This document shows, piece after piece, positions 1 through 8,066 of a stretch of DNA of 64,000 nucleotides. This DNA comes from Elusimicrobiota bacterium. GTDB lineage: Bacteria > Elusimicrobiota > Elusimicrobia > UBA1565 > UBA9628. Each line of letters begins with the position of its first letter. Position 1 is the first letter of the stretch. Made by a program: the position numbers and the translations under genes. The stretch lies in contig JACRDP010000019.1 of the NCBI GenBank assembly GCA_016212855.1, forward strand, positions 1 to 64,000, written 5' to 3'. Below the pieces are notes generated by a model. The model had not been told where the DNA came from. It saw only the letters and a program-made list of their open reading frames with translations, and made no database searches.

Positions 1-17
1 AACAGATTTTCAAACAT
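1..17 (-). CDS. Start of a gene leaving the window on the left (5 codons seen)
   Basis: On the minus strand an AAGGAG Shine-Dalgarno lies about nine bases before an ATG at base 17, followed by codons for MFENL before the window ends. This looks like a genuine translation start of a gene running left. MFENL-like starts are seen in Ffh (SRP54), but five residues cannot identify a protein, so no function is assigned. The region between this start and the truncated radC (18-92) holds no other reading frame I can support. Confidence 0.35.
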
Positions 18-92
18 GATCGGAGTCTCCTTGGCGCGATTCGAGCCAAAGAGTGCTCCGAATTATGTTGCGTCAGGAAGGGCTAGCTTCGT

Positions 93-527
93 CTAAGAAG
101 CCGTCGAACACAACATAACTGCGGCCGCAACATAACCGCGCTTATGTGCTGCAGCACATAAGCGCGGATGAACGAGCGAGGCGGATAAGGTGCCGACCGA
201 GACCGTCTCCACGCGCAGGAGCTGACGGCGGGCGTTGAGGCACAGAACCAGGAAGTGCTCCTTGCGCGCCGAGCGCACCTCGGCGGGCACGAGGCCCGCG
301 GCCGCGCGCGCGCCGTCCACAACGGGGCGCGGATCGAACGCCCGTCGCCGGCGCGCGTACTCCTCGAGCGCGGCCTCGCGTCCTTTCCCGGAGCTATCCT
401 TGAGGATAGTCTCGGCGCGGCGCGCGTTGACTCCGAGGATCACGGAGACGAGCTCCGCGTCGGTGAGCGCCTCAGGCCCCCGGCGCGCCAGCTTCTCTCT
501 CGGGCGCTCCTGGTCCAAGACGCTCAC
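93..527 (-). pseudogene. radC: radC (UPF0758) remnant, 3' end lost at a palindrome
   Basis: The N-terminal part matches RadC/UPF0758: the PREKLARRGPEALTDAELV helix-hairpin-helix start and, further on, KEHFLVLCLNA and VGTLSASLVHPR, the strand block just before the JAB/MPN-like metal site. Similarity stops exactly after HPR (base 162). The next 22 codons are unrelated and read through a 32-bp perfect palindrome into non-coding sequence. The metal-binding HxH...D part, normally the following 50-60 residues, is absent, so the product cannot have the family's active site. The start overlaps the previous gene's stop by ATGA (524-527), so it was the last gene of the sigma-factor operon. RadC's cellular role is unsettled; family membership is clear and loss of function is inferred from the missing half. 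Confidence 0.75.
136..167. repeat. 32-bp perfect palindrome at the radC break point
   Basis: Bases 136-167 equal their own reverse complement, centred on CTGCAG. Immediately left are two direct copies of AACATAAC (112-119 and 129-136) flanking the palindrome TGCGGCCGCA, and an inverted partner TTATGTTGCG at 64-73 of CGCAACATAA (126-135). RadC homology ends inside this palindrome. The arrangement resembles a recombinase site or the end of a small mobile element; no transposase or integrase is in the window. Confidence 0.8.
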
Positions 528-1222
528 CGGCCCGCCGCGCGCGCCGCGTCGTCTTCGGCGAGATCGCCGCTGACGCGTCCGTCCTTAACCGTGTAGCTTT
601 CCAGGCCGTTCGTATAAGTCCGCGTTCCGTCTTTCTCGCCGGCGAGGACGACGCCGGACGGCGTCCAAGGCTTTTTCGGCGCCACGCCCGCGAACAGCGC
701 CGCATCGACGGCCGCGGGCAATTCGAGCTTGGTCAGCCGCTCCCGCCGGGCGAGCGTGCCATCGTCCCGGTAGGTCTCGCGTTTCATGAGAAGCCCTTCG
801 TCGCGCGACACCCACAGCGCGCGCCGCAGGACGACGCTCGTCTTGAGACGCAGTTCGAGCTTCCAGGTTTTGCGCTTGGCCACGACGCCTCCGGTCGAGA
901 CCGTCAGCTCATACAAGGATCGCAGGCGAGCCAGTCTCTTCCCGGCGGGTTCGTCTTCGACGTAAAGCTCGATCGGACCCGGCTTTTTCTTGCGGCCGGC
1001 GGTCTCGCGCCGGATTTTTCCTCCGGGCGCGGCCTTGATATTCACCGTCATCGCCTTCGGTTTTTTCCCAGGCGCGAAGACCTGAACGCGCTCGACCGCG
1101 ACGTAACTCGTCTCCGGCCCGGTCAGCATCTTGAGAATGAGCTCGTCCGCTCCCGGCAGGGGGGCGCGCGGCTTGGCGTGGAGGGGCGCGGCGAGCAGAA
1201 GGACGAGCGCGAGCTTAATCAT
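524..1222 (-). CDS. RseB/MucB-like exported protein of the ECF sigma operon
   Basis: This encodes about 232 residues from the ATG at 1222. A longer frame begins at 1282, but only the 1222 start gives a clean signal peptide (MIKLALVLLLAAPLHA), and it shares the 8-base overlap ATGATTAA with the anti-sigma stop. The mature part starts with a stretch like the LolA/RseB fold (SYVAVERVQVFAP, then Lys/Arg-rich beta segments with repeated charged strands). RseB/MucB proteins sit in the periplasm, sense lipid or protein stress and modulate release of an ECF sigma factor from its membrane anti-sigma. Position directly after sigma and anti-sigma supports the same role. Sequence similarity is weak, so a generic LolA-fold protein is the alternative. 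Confidence 0.55.
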   Translation of the reverse strand: MIKLALVLLLAAPLHAKPRAPLPGADELILKMLTGPETSYVAVERVQVFAPGKKPKAMTVNIKAAPGGKIRRETAGRKKKPGPIELYVEDEPAGKRLARLRSLYELTVSTGGVVAKRKTWKLELRLKTSVVLRRALWVSRDEGLLMKRETYRDDGTLARRERLTKLELPAAVDAALFAGVAPKKPWTPSGVVLAGEKDGTRTYTNGLESYTVKDGRVSGDLAEDDAARAAGR

Positions 1223-1541
1223 GATCGCCTCCGTCGTCGTCGGCCCACAGATCCGCGAGTTCAGCCTGCGTGGTCGCGGCAACGGCCACGGTCTCGACCG
1301 GCTTGGTCCTTTCTGGAACGGCCCTCACGATCACGACGGCGACCGCCGCCGCCGCGAACGCCGCGCCGGCGCCGTACGCCCACGCGTCGCCCGACAGCGC
1401 TTCCCGTAACGCATCCCACAGCGACGGTTCCGTTTTTTTAGCGCGCGCCATGCGCTTGAGATCCGCCTTCAAGCTCTCGGGCGCGGGCACGATTAAGGAC
1501 TTCATCGCCGCCTTCGCCAGCCGTTCGTCGTTTTCATTCAT
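1215..1541 (-). CDS. Single-pass anti-sigma factor candidate
   Basis: This 108-residue protein has a charged N-terminal half (about residues 1-50), one membrane segment near residues 54-73 (GAGAAFAAAAVAVVIV) and a short acidic tail. It follows the ECF sigma gene with an ATGA overlap (1538-1541) and overlaps the RseB-like gene by ATGATTAA. Size, topology and place are those of a membrane anti-sigma factor that would hold the sigma factor at the inner membrane. I see no zinc-binding HxxxCxxC motif, so it would not be a ZAS-type anti-sigma. The role comes from context; the sequence alone is not diagnostic. Confidence 0.6.
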   Translation of the reverse strand: MNENDERLAKAAMKSLIVPAPESLKADLKRMARAKKTEPSLWDALREALSGDAWAYGAGAAFAAAAVAVVIVRAVPERTKPVETVAVAATTQAELADLWADDDGGDHD

Positions 1542-2074
1542 AATGTGGCCTCCAGGGCCGTCAGCCGCTCGCGCAAAGCGATTCTCGCCCGGACGATGCG
1601 CGAACGCACCGTGTTCAGCGGGCAGCCGAGCACCTCGGCCGTTTCCTCGTAGCCCATCCCTTCCAAATCGATCATCAGCAGAACCGCCCGGGCGTCCGGC
1701 GTCAACGCCCGCATCGCCCGCCGGACCAGCTTCGAGTTCTCCTCTCGCTCCAAACGCTCCAGAACCGACACTTCCCGATTATCGGCCACCGCGTCGGCGA
1801 CCGTCAGGCCGCTTTCGGTGATCGGCTCTTCTATGGATTGCCCATATTTTTTCTCGTATTTTTTAGCCCCATCCAGGTAAATACGCTTTAAAATCGTCAA
1901 AAACCAGGCCTCGAAAGGCAACGTGGTGTCGTGGGTCTGGATTCGATCCATAGCTTTCGCGAACGCCTCCTGCACGAGCTCCCGGGCATCTTGTTCGTTG
2001 CCGCACAGCCCCATGGCGAAGCAATAGGCTTTATTCGCGTGGGCGTCGATCAGGGCGTCCCAGTCCACTGTCAT
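1538..2074 (-). CDS. ECF RNA polymerase sigma factor (RpoE-like)
   Basis: This 178-residue sigma-70 family protein has a region 2 (residues about 10-80, including ELVQEAFAKAM and PFEAWFLTILKRIYLD) and a region 4 helix-turn-helix (about 118-170, RALTPDARAVLLMIDLEGM and TAEVLGCPLNTVRSRIVRAR). These replace the housekeeping sigma at stress promoters. The next gene encodes a membrane anti-sigma, followed by an RseB-like protein, so the operon looks like an envelope-stress unit. Its start has no Shine-Dalgarno; a TATGAT hexamer (2081-2086) ends six bases before the ATG, suggesting a leaderless mRNA. The target regulon cannot be read from this window. Confidence 0.93.
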   Translation of the reverse strand: MTVDWDALIDAHANKAYCFAMGLCGNEQDARELVQEAFAKAMDRIQTHDTTLPFEAWFLTILKRIYLDGAKKYEKKYGQSIEEPITESGLTVADAVADNREVSVLERLEREENSKLVRRAMRALTPDARAVLLMIDLEGMGYEETAEVLGCPLNTVRSRIVRARIALRERLTALEATL

Positions 2075-2080
2075 GCAACT

Positions 2081-2086
2081 ATCATA
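2081..2086 (-). promoter_or_regulatory. -10 element of the ECF sigma operon (leaderless)
   Basis: TATGAT on the minus strand ends six bases before the ATG at 2074, and there is no ribosome-binding site between. A TTGACA lies only ten bases upstream of it, too close for a normal -35. Confidence 0.55.
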
Positions 2087-2164
2087 CGATTGAGGGTGTC
2101 AAAAAGTTCCATGGCCAAGCGTAAGTTTAGCCGTAATAGGGTTGTAACAGGGAGAGGTTACCCT

Positions 2165-3067
2165 ATGGATATGGACGCGACACAGCCGCAGTGGGAAGAC
2201 ATGGTGATCCGGGAGGCCCCGAAGGCCGCTCCGGCTCCCGTTCCCTTCATTCCCAATTCCCGCCGCCCCGAGCCCAAGGTCCAGGCCGCCTATCTGGCCC
2301 ATGAGCTGCGCGCGCCGGTGACGTCCATCCGCCTGGGCCTTGAGATCCTCTCCGAGCAGATCGAGACCCGCCTCCAGGGCGACGAGAAGCAGATGCTTTC
2401 CTTGGCGATCCGAAACACCATGAGGCTCGAGGGCCTCGTCAACGACATCATGGATTACAGCAAGATCGCGGCCGGCAAGCTCGCGATCGTCAAGGAACCC
2501 TGTGACGCGCGGCTGCTCGTCGACGACGCGGCCGACTCGCTTCGCGCCATGGCCACGGCCAAGGGCGTGAAGATCGCCAAGGAGTTCGCGCCGCTGCTGC
2601 CCCGTGTCGCGGCCGAGAACCGCCGCGTCGTGCAGGTGCTGATGAACCTGATCTCGAATGCGATCAAGTTCACGCCCGCTCGCGGCCTGGTGACCGTCTC
2701 GGTCTCCGAGGGCAAGTACGAGCACGCCGGGACTTTGCTCTTCAAGGTCAAGGACACCGGCTGCGGCATCGCGCACGAGGACCTCGAGAAGGTCTTCGGC
2801 ATGTTCGAGCAGGCCGGCGGCGCGGAGCGCCAGGCCAACGGCACGGGGCTGGGCCTGACCTTGGCGCGCGCCATGGTCGAGCTGCACGGCGGCCGCATCT
2901 GGGCCGAGTCCTGGAAGGGCTCGGGCTCCACGTTCTGCTTCACCATCCCCGTCGCGACCGTGGACATGGTCCGGCCCGTCGAGGTGTACGCCGAGCCCCT
3001 GCAGTTCCACGGCCTCCTGGCGGACTTCGCCCGTCGCTTCAACGCCTTCCTGGCGATGTTCGTTTAG
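2165..3067 (+). CDS. Cytosolic sensor histidine kinase without a visible sensor domain
   Basis: This is a 300-residue kinase. The start at 2165 is chosen because GGAGAGG (2151-2157) lies seven bases upstream; a longer in-frame opening reaches back into the divergent sigma gene. Residues 1-40 are a Pro-rich linker with no membrane segment or PAS domain. HisKA follows with phospho-acceptor H46 in AHELRAPVTS, then HATPase_c with the N box (LMNLISNAIKF), G1 (DTGCGI) and G2 (NGTGLGL). A 35-residue tail ends the protein. It should autophosphorylate on H46 and pass phosphate to a response regulator, but none is adjacent. The signal may come through a partner protein. Its end overlaps the convergent next gene by four bases. 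Confidence 0.9.
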   Translation: MDMDATQPQWEDMVIREAPKAAPAPVPFIPNSRRPEPKVQAAYLAHELRAPVTSIRLGLEILSEQIETRLQGDEKQMLSLAIRNTMRLEGLVNDIMDYSKIAAGKLAIVKEPCDARLLVDDAADSLRAMATAKGVKIAKEFAPLLPRVAAENRRVVQVLMNLISNAIKFTPARGLVTVSVSEGKYEHAGTLLFKVKDTGCGIAHEDLEKVFGMFEQAGGAERQANGTGLGLTLARAMVELHGGRIWAESWKGSGSTFCFTIPVATVDMVRPVEVYAEPLQFHGLLADFARRFNAFLAMFV

Positions 3068-3690
3068 CGCCGCCCCTGGAAGTGCAGGCGGACGGCCGCG
3101 ACCGCGGCGACGGCCATCACCAAGCAGCCGAAAATCTGGACGGCCGCGCCCAGGCCCTCATCGTGGATGAGCAGCCCCAGCGTTTCGAGCAAGTAGGTCC
3201 AGTCGTGGACGCCTCCGGCCACAAGCTCCAACTGTTGGGCGCGCGCGTCGGCGACATAGTGGCCGATGCCGAGGAAGTTCTGGCCGAGCCAGAATAAAGC
3301 GACGCAAGCCGACAGCCGCTCTTCGCGTTTGAGGAAGTGGAACATGGCCGCTCCCGGAAGAAGCAACTGCATCAGAGTCCCGCCCGCCACCAGGATAAAG
3401 CGCGCTCCCAGGAGCCCGAAGATGATGTGTCCGCCCTCGTGGAAGGCGAGGTTCACGAAGTCGGGCAGCCAGAACGCGCGCATCAGCCATTGCCTGGCGG
3501 GGACCATGACCGCGAACAGTAGGACGGCGGCGGCGATATAGGGCGGCGTCAAAAAGGGAGGCGCGGCGGCCGCCGGCTGAACGGCGAGCTTGGGGCTCGG
3601 GGAGGCCGCCTTCTTGACGAGAACTTCATAACAGACCTGGCAGAACGGGGCGCCGGCGGCGTTGCCGTTCCCGCAGGAGGGGCAGTTCAT
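3064..3690 (-). CDS. Zinc-ribbon membrane protein with HExxH motif (M50-like)
   Basis: The 208-residue protein begins with a four-cysteine zinc ribbon (CPSCG at 3-7, CQVC at 17-20), then a Pro/Ala linker and about five membrane segments. The first part of the membrane region carries FHEGGHIIFG, matching the HExxH zinc site of site-2-protease (M50) peptidases embedded in the bilayer. A later GHYVAD could supply a third ligand, but the usual M50 NxxPxxxxDG motif is not obvious. It could be an intramembrane protease or a catalytically different relative. It is transcribed convergently to the kinase with a 4-base tail overlap, so the two are not an operon. Confidence 0.55.
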   Translation of the reverse strand: MNCPSCGNGNAAGAPFCQVCYEVLVKKAASPSPKLAVQPAAAAPPFLTPPYIAAAVLLFAVMVPARQWLMRAFWLPDFVNLAFHEGGHIIFGLLGARFILVAGGTLMQLLLPGAAMFHFLKREERLSACVALFWLGQNFLGIGHYVADARAQQLELVAGGVHDWTYLLETLGLLIHDEGLGAAVQIFGCLVMAVAAVAAVRLHFQGRR

Positions 3691-3760
3691 GTCCGGAGAG
3701 GATGGCGCGGCCGCCCCGTCTTGTCAAGTCGGCGGGCTTGTATTTGGCGGGAATCAGGGC

Positions 3761-3766
3761 TATATC
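3761..3766 (+). promoter_or_regulatory. -10 element of the TPR-CHAT gene (near-leaderless)
   Basis: TATATC ends eight bases before the ATG at 3775, with TTGTAT (3738-3743) 17 bases upstream as a weak -35. No Shine-Dalgarno is seen. Confidence 0.4.
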
Positions 3767-3774
3767 AGGCGGGC

Positions 3775-6700
3775 ATGAGACAAGTGATCGTCATCGCGCT
3801 CGTACTGCCCTCGTTGGCGACCGTTCCCGTTTACGCCGCCGACAACAGCGCGAACGATTTCGCCAAAGCCCTCGCCCAATATCAGCACGGCGACTTCGCG
3901 GGAGCCGTCAATCTGCTCAAGTCCGTCGAGCCGCTCGTCAAGGCGCGGAAGGACGACGAGGCGTCCGGGGTCGTGGCGGCTTATTTGGGCGCGTCTCTGC
4001 GCCGGCTGGGCCGTCCCGAAGAAGCGCTGCGCGCGTTCGCCGAGGCCCTCATCGGACTGCGGGCCGCGGGCGACAAGCAATATGAGGCGTTCGTCCAGCG
4101 CGAACTCGCCCAGACTCATCAGCAGCTCGGCCGGAACGCCGAACAGCTCGCCTGCCTGCGTGAAGCCCTGCGTCTGGATGAGGAGGGCGAGGAGGACGAG
4201 AGCGCTCGCGCGGATCTTCGCGCCATCGCCGAGGCGCAGATGACGCTTCGCGACGCGGCCGGGGCGCTCGCCACTTTCGATCGCCTGGTCGCCGGTTATG
4301 CCGCCGCCGCCGACCTCTACCGCGAAGGCGACGCGCGCGCGGCGCGGGCGCGGGCGCTGGAGCTCATGGGCCGGACCGCGGAGTCGGCGCGGGAGGCGAG
4401 CCGCGGACAAGAGCAGATGACCCTCGCCGAGGATCACGCGAAAGAACGGCGCGCGAACGCCGAATCAGACGGCTTCTTCAACGAAGCCCAGCAGCGAGGC
4501 GCGCGCGGCGACAAGGAAGGACAGGCCGAGGCGTGGCGCGGCATGCTCGCCTCGGCGCGGCGGACGGGCTTCAAGAACGGAGCCGTGATCGCGCTCACGG
4601 GCCTGGCGAGCTACGACGCCGACGCGCGGCGCTACTCGCAGGCTCGCGCGGAATATACCGAAGCGATCGCCTTGGCCCGCGAGGACGGCGAAACGAAGAA
4701 CGAGATCAACGCGCACGTCGGGTTCGGAATCACCGCGGCGAACGACGGCGATTTCAAGACGGGACTGACGCAGGTCCATCTGGCGCGCGGTTTGGCGGCG
4801 GCCCATCACGACGTCGAGTCCGAAATCCAAGCGTTGACGGCGACGCGAATCCTTTACGGGCTCCTCGGCGATTATCCGAGGATGATCTCGTGCAACGAAC
4901 AAATGCTGGCGGTCGCGCGCCGCAGCGGCCGCCGCAAAGCCGTCTTCGCGGCTGAAAAGTTCAACGGCGCATTCTACGAGGAGATCGGCGACATGCCCGA
5001 CGCGCTCGAGCATTATAGAGCGGAATCCGAGGCGGCGGCTTACCTGGGCGACCGGAAGAAGATCGCCGAAGCGCTCAACGAGACGGCCGCCGGGCTGGCC
5101 GGCACGGGCGATTATGACGGCGCCCGCGACGGGTACTTGAAGTCTCTCGCGATCAACGATTGGTTCGGCGGGCGGGTCAATCTCTCCTGGGTCTACCTTT
5201 ACTCCGGCCAGCCCGAAAAGGCGGCGGAGCTTCTCAAGCCGGTGAATCCAAATCATATCCTGATGGGCAAGTACCATCTCCTCAAAGGAGATTTCGCCTC
5301 GGCCCGAGAGCTTTATCAAAAAGTTCGCGTTCAAGAAGAGAATGCCAAGCAAATGTCCGGGATGATCGCGGCCGAGACCGGGCTGGGGCTCGCCGAGGAA
5401 GGGCTGAGCAACGACCCCGGGGCGGCGGAGCACTTCACCCGGGCCGAGAACCTCGTCGACCGGCAGCGCGATTCGCTGTCGCCCGCGCACCGTCTTTTTT
5501 ACATGGCGGGCGAGGATTGGGGACAAGCGCACTTGGAGCCGTTCGAAGGGATGGTGCGGATCGCCGCGCGTCTGCCGGGGGGCCCGCGCGAATCGTTCCG
5601 GCATGCCGAGTTCACGAGAGGACGCCTGTTCGCCGAAGCGGCGGCGCGCCGCTACGGAAAACCGGAAACGGATCTTCCTCCCGACCGCGCCGAGCGGGAA
5701 AAGGCGGCGGCGCTGGAGACCTCCCGTCTGGCGGCGGCGGTGGAAGAGGCTTTCCGCGGCAACCGCATGGCGGAGTTCCGCATGCGTCAAGACGAGCTCG
5801 TGAAAATAAAGGCGCGGCGCGACGATGTCGTCGCCGCTCTGCGCAAGGACTTCCCCGAGTACGCTTCGGTGCGCTATCCTCTGCCCCTGTACCCGGAGGA
5901 GACCGCGCTCGTCCCCGGCGAAGTCCTCATCGAGTATGAAGTGACCGGGCCCTACACGAAGGTCTTCGTCGTCATCGCCGGCCGCGTCGCCCACAGCTAC
6001 GACGTGAAGCTCGCGCGAAGCGAGCTGGGCGACCTCGTCAAACGCTATCGCGGCTACTTTTCGGGCGTTACCGGGGCCGCGCAGCTCGCCCTGTACGATC
6101 CCGCGCTCGGCCGGCGGCTGTACCGCCTGCTCCTGGAGCCGGCGTTGAACGCCAAGGGTCCGGACGGACGCCCGCTGATCCCGGCGGAGGCGAAGCTGAC
6201 CATCGTGCCCGACGAGGTCCTCGGCATCCTTCCCTTCGAAAGCCTCGTCGTCTCCGCGCCCTCGAGGCAGCTGATGCCCGCCGGCCGCCATGGCCCGGTG
6301 CCCGTGGAAGTGCGCTACGTCGGCGACGAGCGCGACGTCGCATACGAGTATTCCGCCACGGCGCTGACCGTCGCGCGGCGCTTCACGCGGCGAGCGGCGC
6401 CGCCGGACGCGATGTTCATCCTGGCCGACCCCGTCTTCGGACCGTCCGACAGCCGCTTGCGCGCCGCCGCGGGGGGAGGGGAAACGGCCGCCCTGACGCC
6501 GGAACGCTTGAATACGCTGCGCGCCGTCGTGAAGACGATGGGCGCCGGCGGGGCGCGCCGCGGCGCAGGGTCGGCGAAGGTCGTCGGCCGGGACGACTCG
6601 CCCCTCCCGCGCCTCGATTTGACCGGCGCGCTCGCCATGGATCTGGAAAAGAAAGCGTTCGCGGGAGAAACGGTGGCGAGCCTCACGGGCGCGACGGCGA

Positions 6701-7176
6701 ACAAAGAGGAGCTGGCGCGCCGCGATCTTTCGCGCTATCGCTATATCGTATTCGCGACGCACGGCTTGCTCGACGGGGCGGCCCCGGGCCTGCGCGAGCC
6801 GGCGCTCGCGCTCAACCAATTGGGGCCCGGCGCGGGGACCGGTTTTCTGACGATGAGCGAGGTCATGGACCTGAAGCTGTCGGCCGACGTGGTCGCTCTG
6901 ACCGCGTGCCAGACAGGCGTCGGCAGGAACATCAGCGGCGAGGGCGTCATGGGGCTGGGGCGCGCGTTCCAGTACGCCGGTGCGCGCAGCGTGCTCGTCT
7001 CGTTGTGGAGCGTCGCGGAAGATTCGACGGCGATGCTCGCCGGGCGGTTCTTCGCGCACTTGAAGGAAGGAAAATCGAAGCGCGCGGCCCTGCGCCTGGC
7101 GCGGGCCGATGTGCGGCGCGCCGGATATGAACACCCCTTTTATTGGGCGCCGTTCATCTTGATCGGAGGCGAATAG
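3775..7176 (+). CDS. Exported TPR protein with C-terminal CHAT (caspase-like) protease domain
   Basis: This is an 1133-residue protein. The start at 3775 gives a signal peptide (MRQVIVIALVLPSLATVPVYA); the longer frame from 3721 would bury it. Residues about 25-620 are alpha-helical tetratricopeptide repeats. Residues about 720-1133 form a CHAT domain with the His of FATHG (H996) and Cys of TACQTG (C1045) as the catalytic pair, followed by the typical GVMGLGRAFQYAGAR and SLWSV blocks and a closing FYWAPFILIG. CHAT domains are caspase-superfamily cysteine peptidases; in bacteria some act in regulated proteolysis, including the gasdermin and Craspase systems, but most are uncharacterised. The signal peptide puts this one in the envelope. 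No toxin or gasdermin gene is next to it. Confidence 0.88.
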   Translation: MRQVIVIALVLPSLATVPVYAADNSANDFAKALAQYQHGDFAGAVNLLKSVEPLVKARKDDEASGVVAAYLGASLRRLGRPEEALRAFAEALIGLRAAGDKQYEAFVQRELAQTHQQLGRNAEQLACLREALRLDEEGEEDESARADLRAIAEAQMTLRDAAGALATFDRLVAGYAAAADLYREGDARAARARALELMGRTAESAREASRGQEQMTLAEDHAKERRANAESDGFFNEAQQRGARGDKEGQAEAWRGMLASARRTGFKNGAVIALTGLASYDADARRYSQARAEYTEAIALAREDGETKNEINAHVGFGITAANDGDFKTGLTQVHLARGLAAAHHDVESEIQALTATRILYGLLGDYPRMISCNEQMLAVARRSGRRKAVFAAEKFNGAFYEEIGDMPDALEHYRAESEAAAYLGDRKKIAEALNETAAGLAGTGDYDGARDGYLKSLAINDWFGGRVNLSWVYLYSGQPEKAAELLKPVNPNHILMGKYHLLKGDFASARELYQKVRVQEENAKQMSGMIAAETGLGLAEEGLSNDPGAAEHFTRAENLVDRQRDSLSPAHRLFYMAGEDWGQAHLEPFEGMVRIAARLPGGPRESFRHAEFTRGRLFAEAAARRYGKPETDLPPDRAEREKAAALETSRLAAAVEEAFRGNRMAEFRMRQDELVKIKARRDDVVAALRKDFPEYASVRYPLPLYPEETALVPGEVLIEYEVTGPYTKVFVVIAGRVAHSYDVKLARSELGDLVKRYRGYFSGVTGAAQLALYDPALGRRLYRLLLEPALNAKGPDGRPLIPAEAKLTIVPDEVLGILPFESLVVSAPSRQLMPAGRHGPVPVEVRYVGDERDVAYEYSATALTVARRFTRRAAPPDAMFILADPVFGPSDSRLRAAAGGGETAALTPERLNTLRAVVKTMGAGGARRGAGSAKVVGRDDSPLPRLDLTGALAMDLEKKAFAGETVASLTGATANKEELARRDLSRYRYIVFATHGLLDGAAPGLREPALALNQLGPGAGTGFLTMSEVMDLKLSADVVALTACQTGVGRNISGEGVMGLGRAFQYAGARSVLVSLWSVAEDSTAMLAGRFFAHLKEGKSKRAALRLARADVRRAGYEHPFYWAPFILIGGE

Positions 7177-7185
7177 CGGGAACCT

Positions 7186-7983
7186 CTACTGCTGGCAGAG
7201 GTGGACGTCCATATAGGTGTCGGAGTTGATCGATGCGTCGGCCTGCATCGTCCGCGCCAGCCAGTCCTCGGGATCGCACTGCAGGGCCGAGTCGATCGCC
7301 GACGTCCTGCCCGCGGCGTCGCCTCTGCGGATCTGGACGTCGGCCAGGTGCAGCCAGCCCGCCACGTAGCAGGGGTTGATGGCGAGCGCGCGGCGCAGCG
7401 ACACCTCGGCCTGGCCCTGGGCGCCGCGGTGGGAATAGATGATGGCGAGGTTGCCGTAGGGCCACTCGAAGTCCGGGTACTGTTGGGTCAAAGTCATGAA
7501 AATGGCGGCGCCGCCGTCGAGGTCGCATTTGGCCATGCTGTTGAAGCCCTGGATGTTCCGGTCCACGGCGTCCTCCGCGACCCGGTGGACCGGCAGTTTG
7601 GTGCGCAGGAACCGGCCGGCGCGCACGCCCACCCCGCCGGGGTCGATCGCCACCGCCGCGGTCAGCGCTCGGCGAGACTCCTCGACGAAGCCCTGGGCCT
7701 TGAGCCGGGCGCCCTCCTCGAAGAGACGCTGCGCCCGCGCCGACGGCCGGAAGTATATCCCGCCGCCGACGGCGCACGCCGCGACGGCGGCCCATGCCAG
7801 ACGCGACAGGACCGAGGCCTTGCCGGCCGCCGTAGCCGCGTCGACGGGCGCCAAGCCCTCGACCGGAGCGGCCCGGCCCGGCTCGAGGGCGCGCGGCTTC
7901 CACTTGGCGAAGACGATTCCGCAAGATGGACAGTCGGCGGCGTAAGGCTCGGGAGGCGTCTTGCCGCAGTTCGGACAGATCAT
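7186..7983 (-). CDS. Zinc-ribbon, single-pass TPR membrane protein
   Basis: About 265 residues long. It starts with a zinc ribbon (CPNCG and, further on, CPSCG), then a membrane segment near residues 60-77, then tetratricopeptide-like helices (AQRLFEEGARLKAQG; EVSLRRALAINPCYVAGWLHLADVQ). An in-frame ATG nine bases earlier (7992) would overlap the presumed -10 hexamer, so the ATG at 7983, opening MICPNCGKT, is preferred. The ribbon should lie in the cytoplasm and the repeats outside the inner membrane. Such proteins are usually scaffolds; no partner is evident. The N-terminal ribbon resembles that of the gene at 3064-3690, suggesting a shared membrane-targeted ribbon style in this genome. Confidence 0.7.
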   Translation of the reverse strand: MICPNCGKTPPEPYAADCPSCGIVFAKWKPRALEPGRAAPVEGLAPVDAATAAGKASVLSRLAWAAVAACAVGGGIYFRPSARAQRLFEEGARLKAQGFVEESRRALTAAVAIDPGGVGVRAGRFLRTKLPVHRVAEDAVDRNIQGFNSMAKCDLDGGAAIFMTLTQQYPDFEWPYGNLAIIYSHRGAQGQAEVSLRRALAINPCYVAGWLHLADVQIRRGDAAGRTSAIDSALQCDPEDWLARTMQADASINSDTYMDVHLCQQ

Positions 7984-7990
7984 GGCCGCC

Positions 7991-7996
7991 ATTCTA
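7991..7996 (-). promoter_or_regulatory. -10 element fixing the start of the zinc-ribbon TPR gene
   Basis: TAGAAT on the minus strand ends seven bases before the ATG at 7983 and overlaps the alternative ATG at 7992. Transcription would therefore begin at about 7983, excluding the longer start. Confidence 0.45.
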
Positions 7997-8053
7997 CTAC
8001 AACGAGCGCGGCGCCGAACGCCGGCCGGCGCGGCAAACGTCCGACACCTTTGC

Positions 8054-8059
8054 TAAAAT
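8054..8059 (+). promoter_or_regulatory. -10 element of the barrel gene (leaderless)
   Basis: TAAAAT ends seven bases before the ATG at 8067, and no ribosome-binding site is present. Confidence 0.45.
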
Positions 8060-8066
8060 ACACGTC

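Noticed and set aside
104-167. Integron attC site at the radC break
   Set aside because: The repeated AACATAAC boxes do not match the RYYYAAC/GTTRRRY core sites, and no integron integrase is present.
2092-2106. TTGACA as the -35 of the ECF sigma operon
   Set aside because: It is only ten bases from the TATGAT hexamer, outside the usable 15-19 base range.
1931-2164. A longer N-terminus for the soluble kinase
   Set aside because: It would run through the divergent sigma gene and its promoter. A strong Shine-Dalgarno lies just before 2165.
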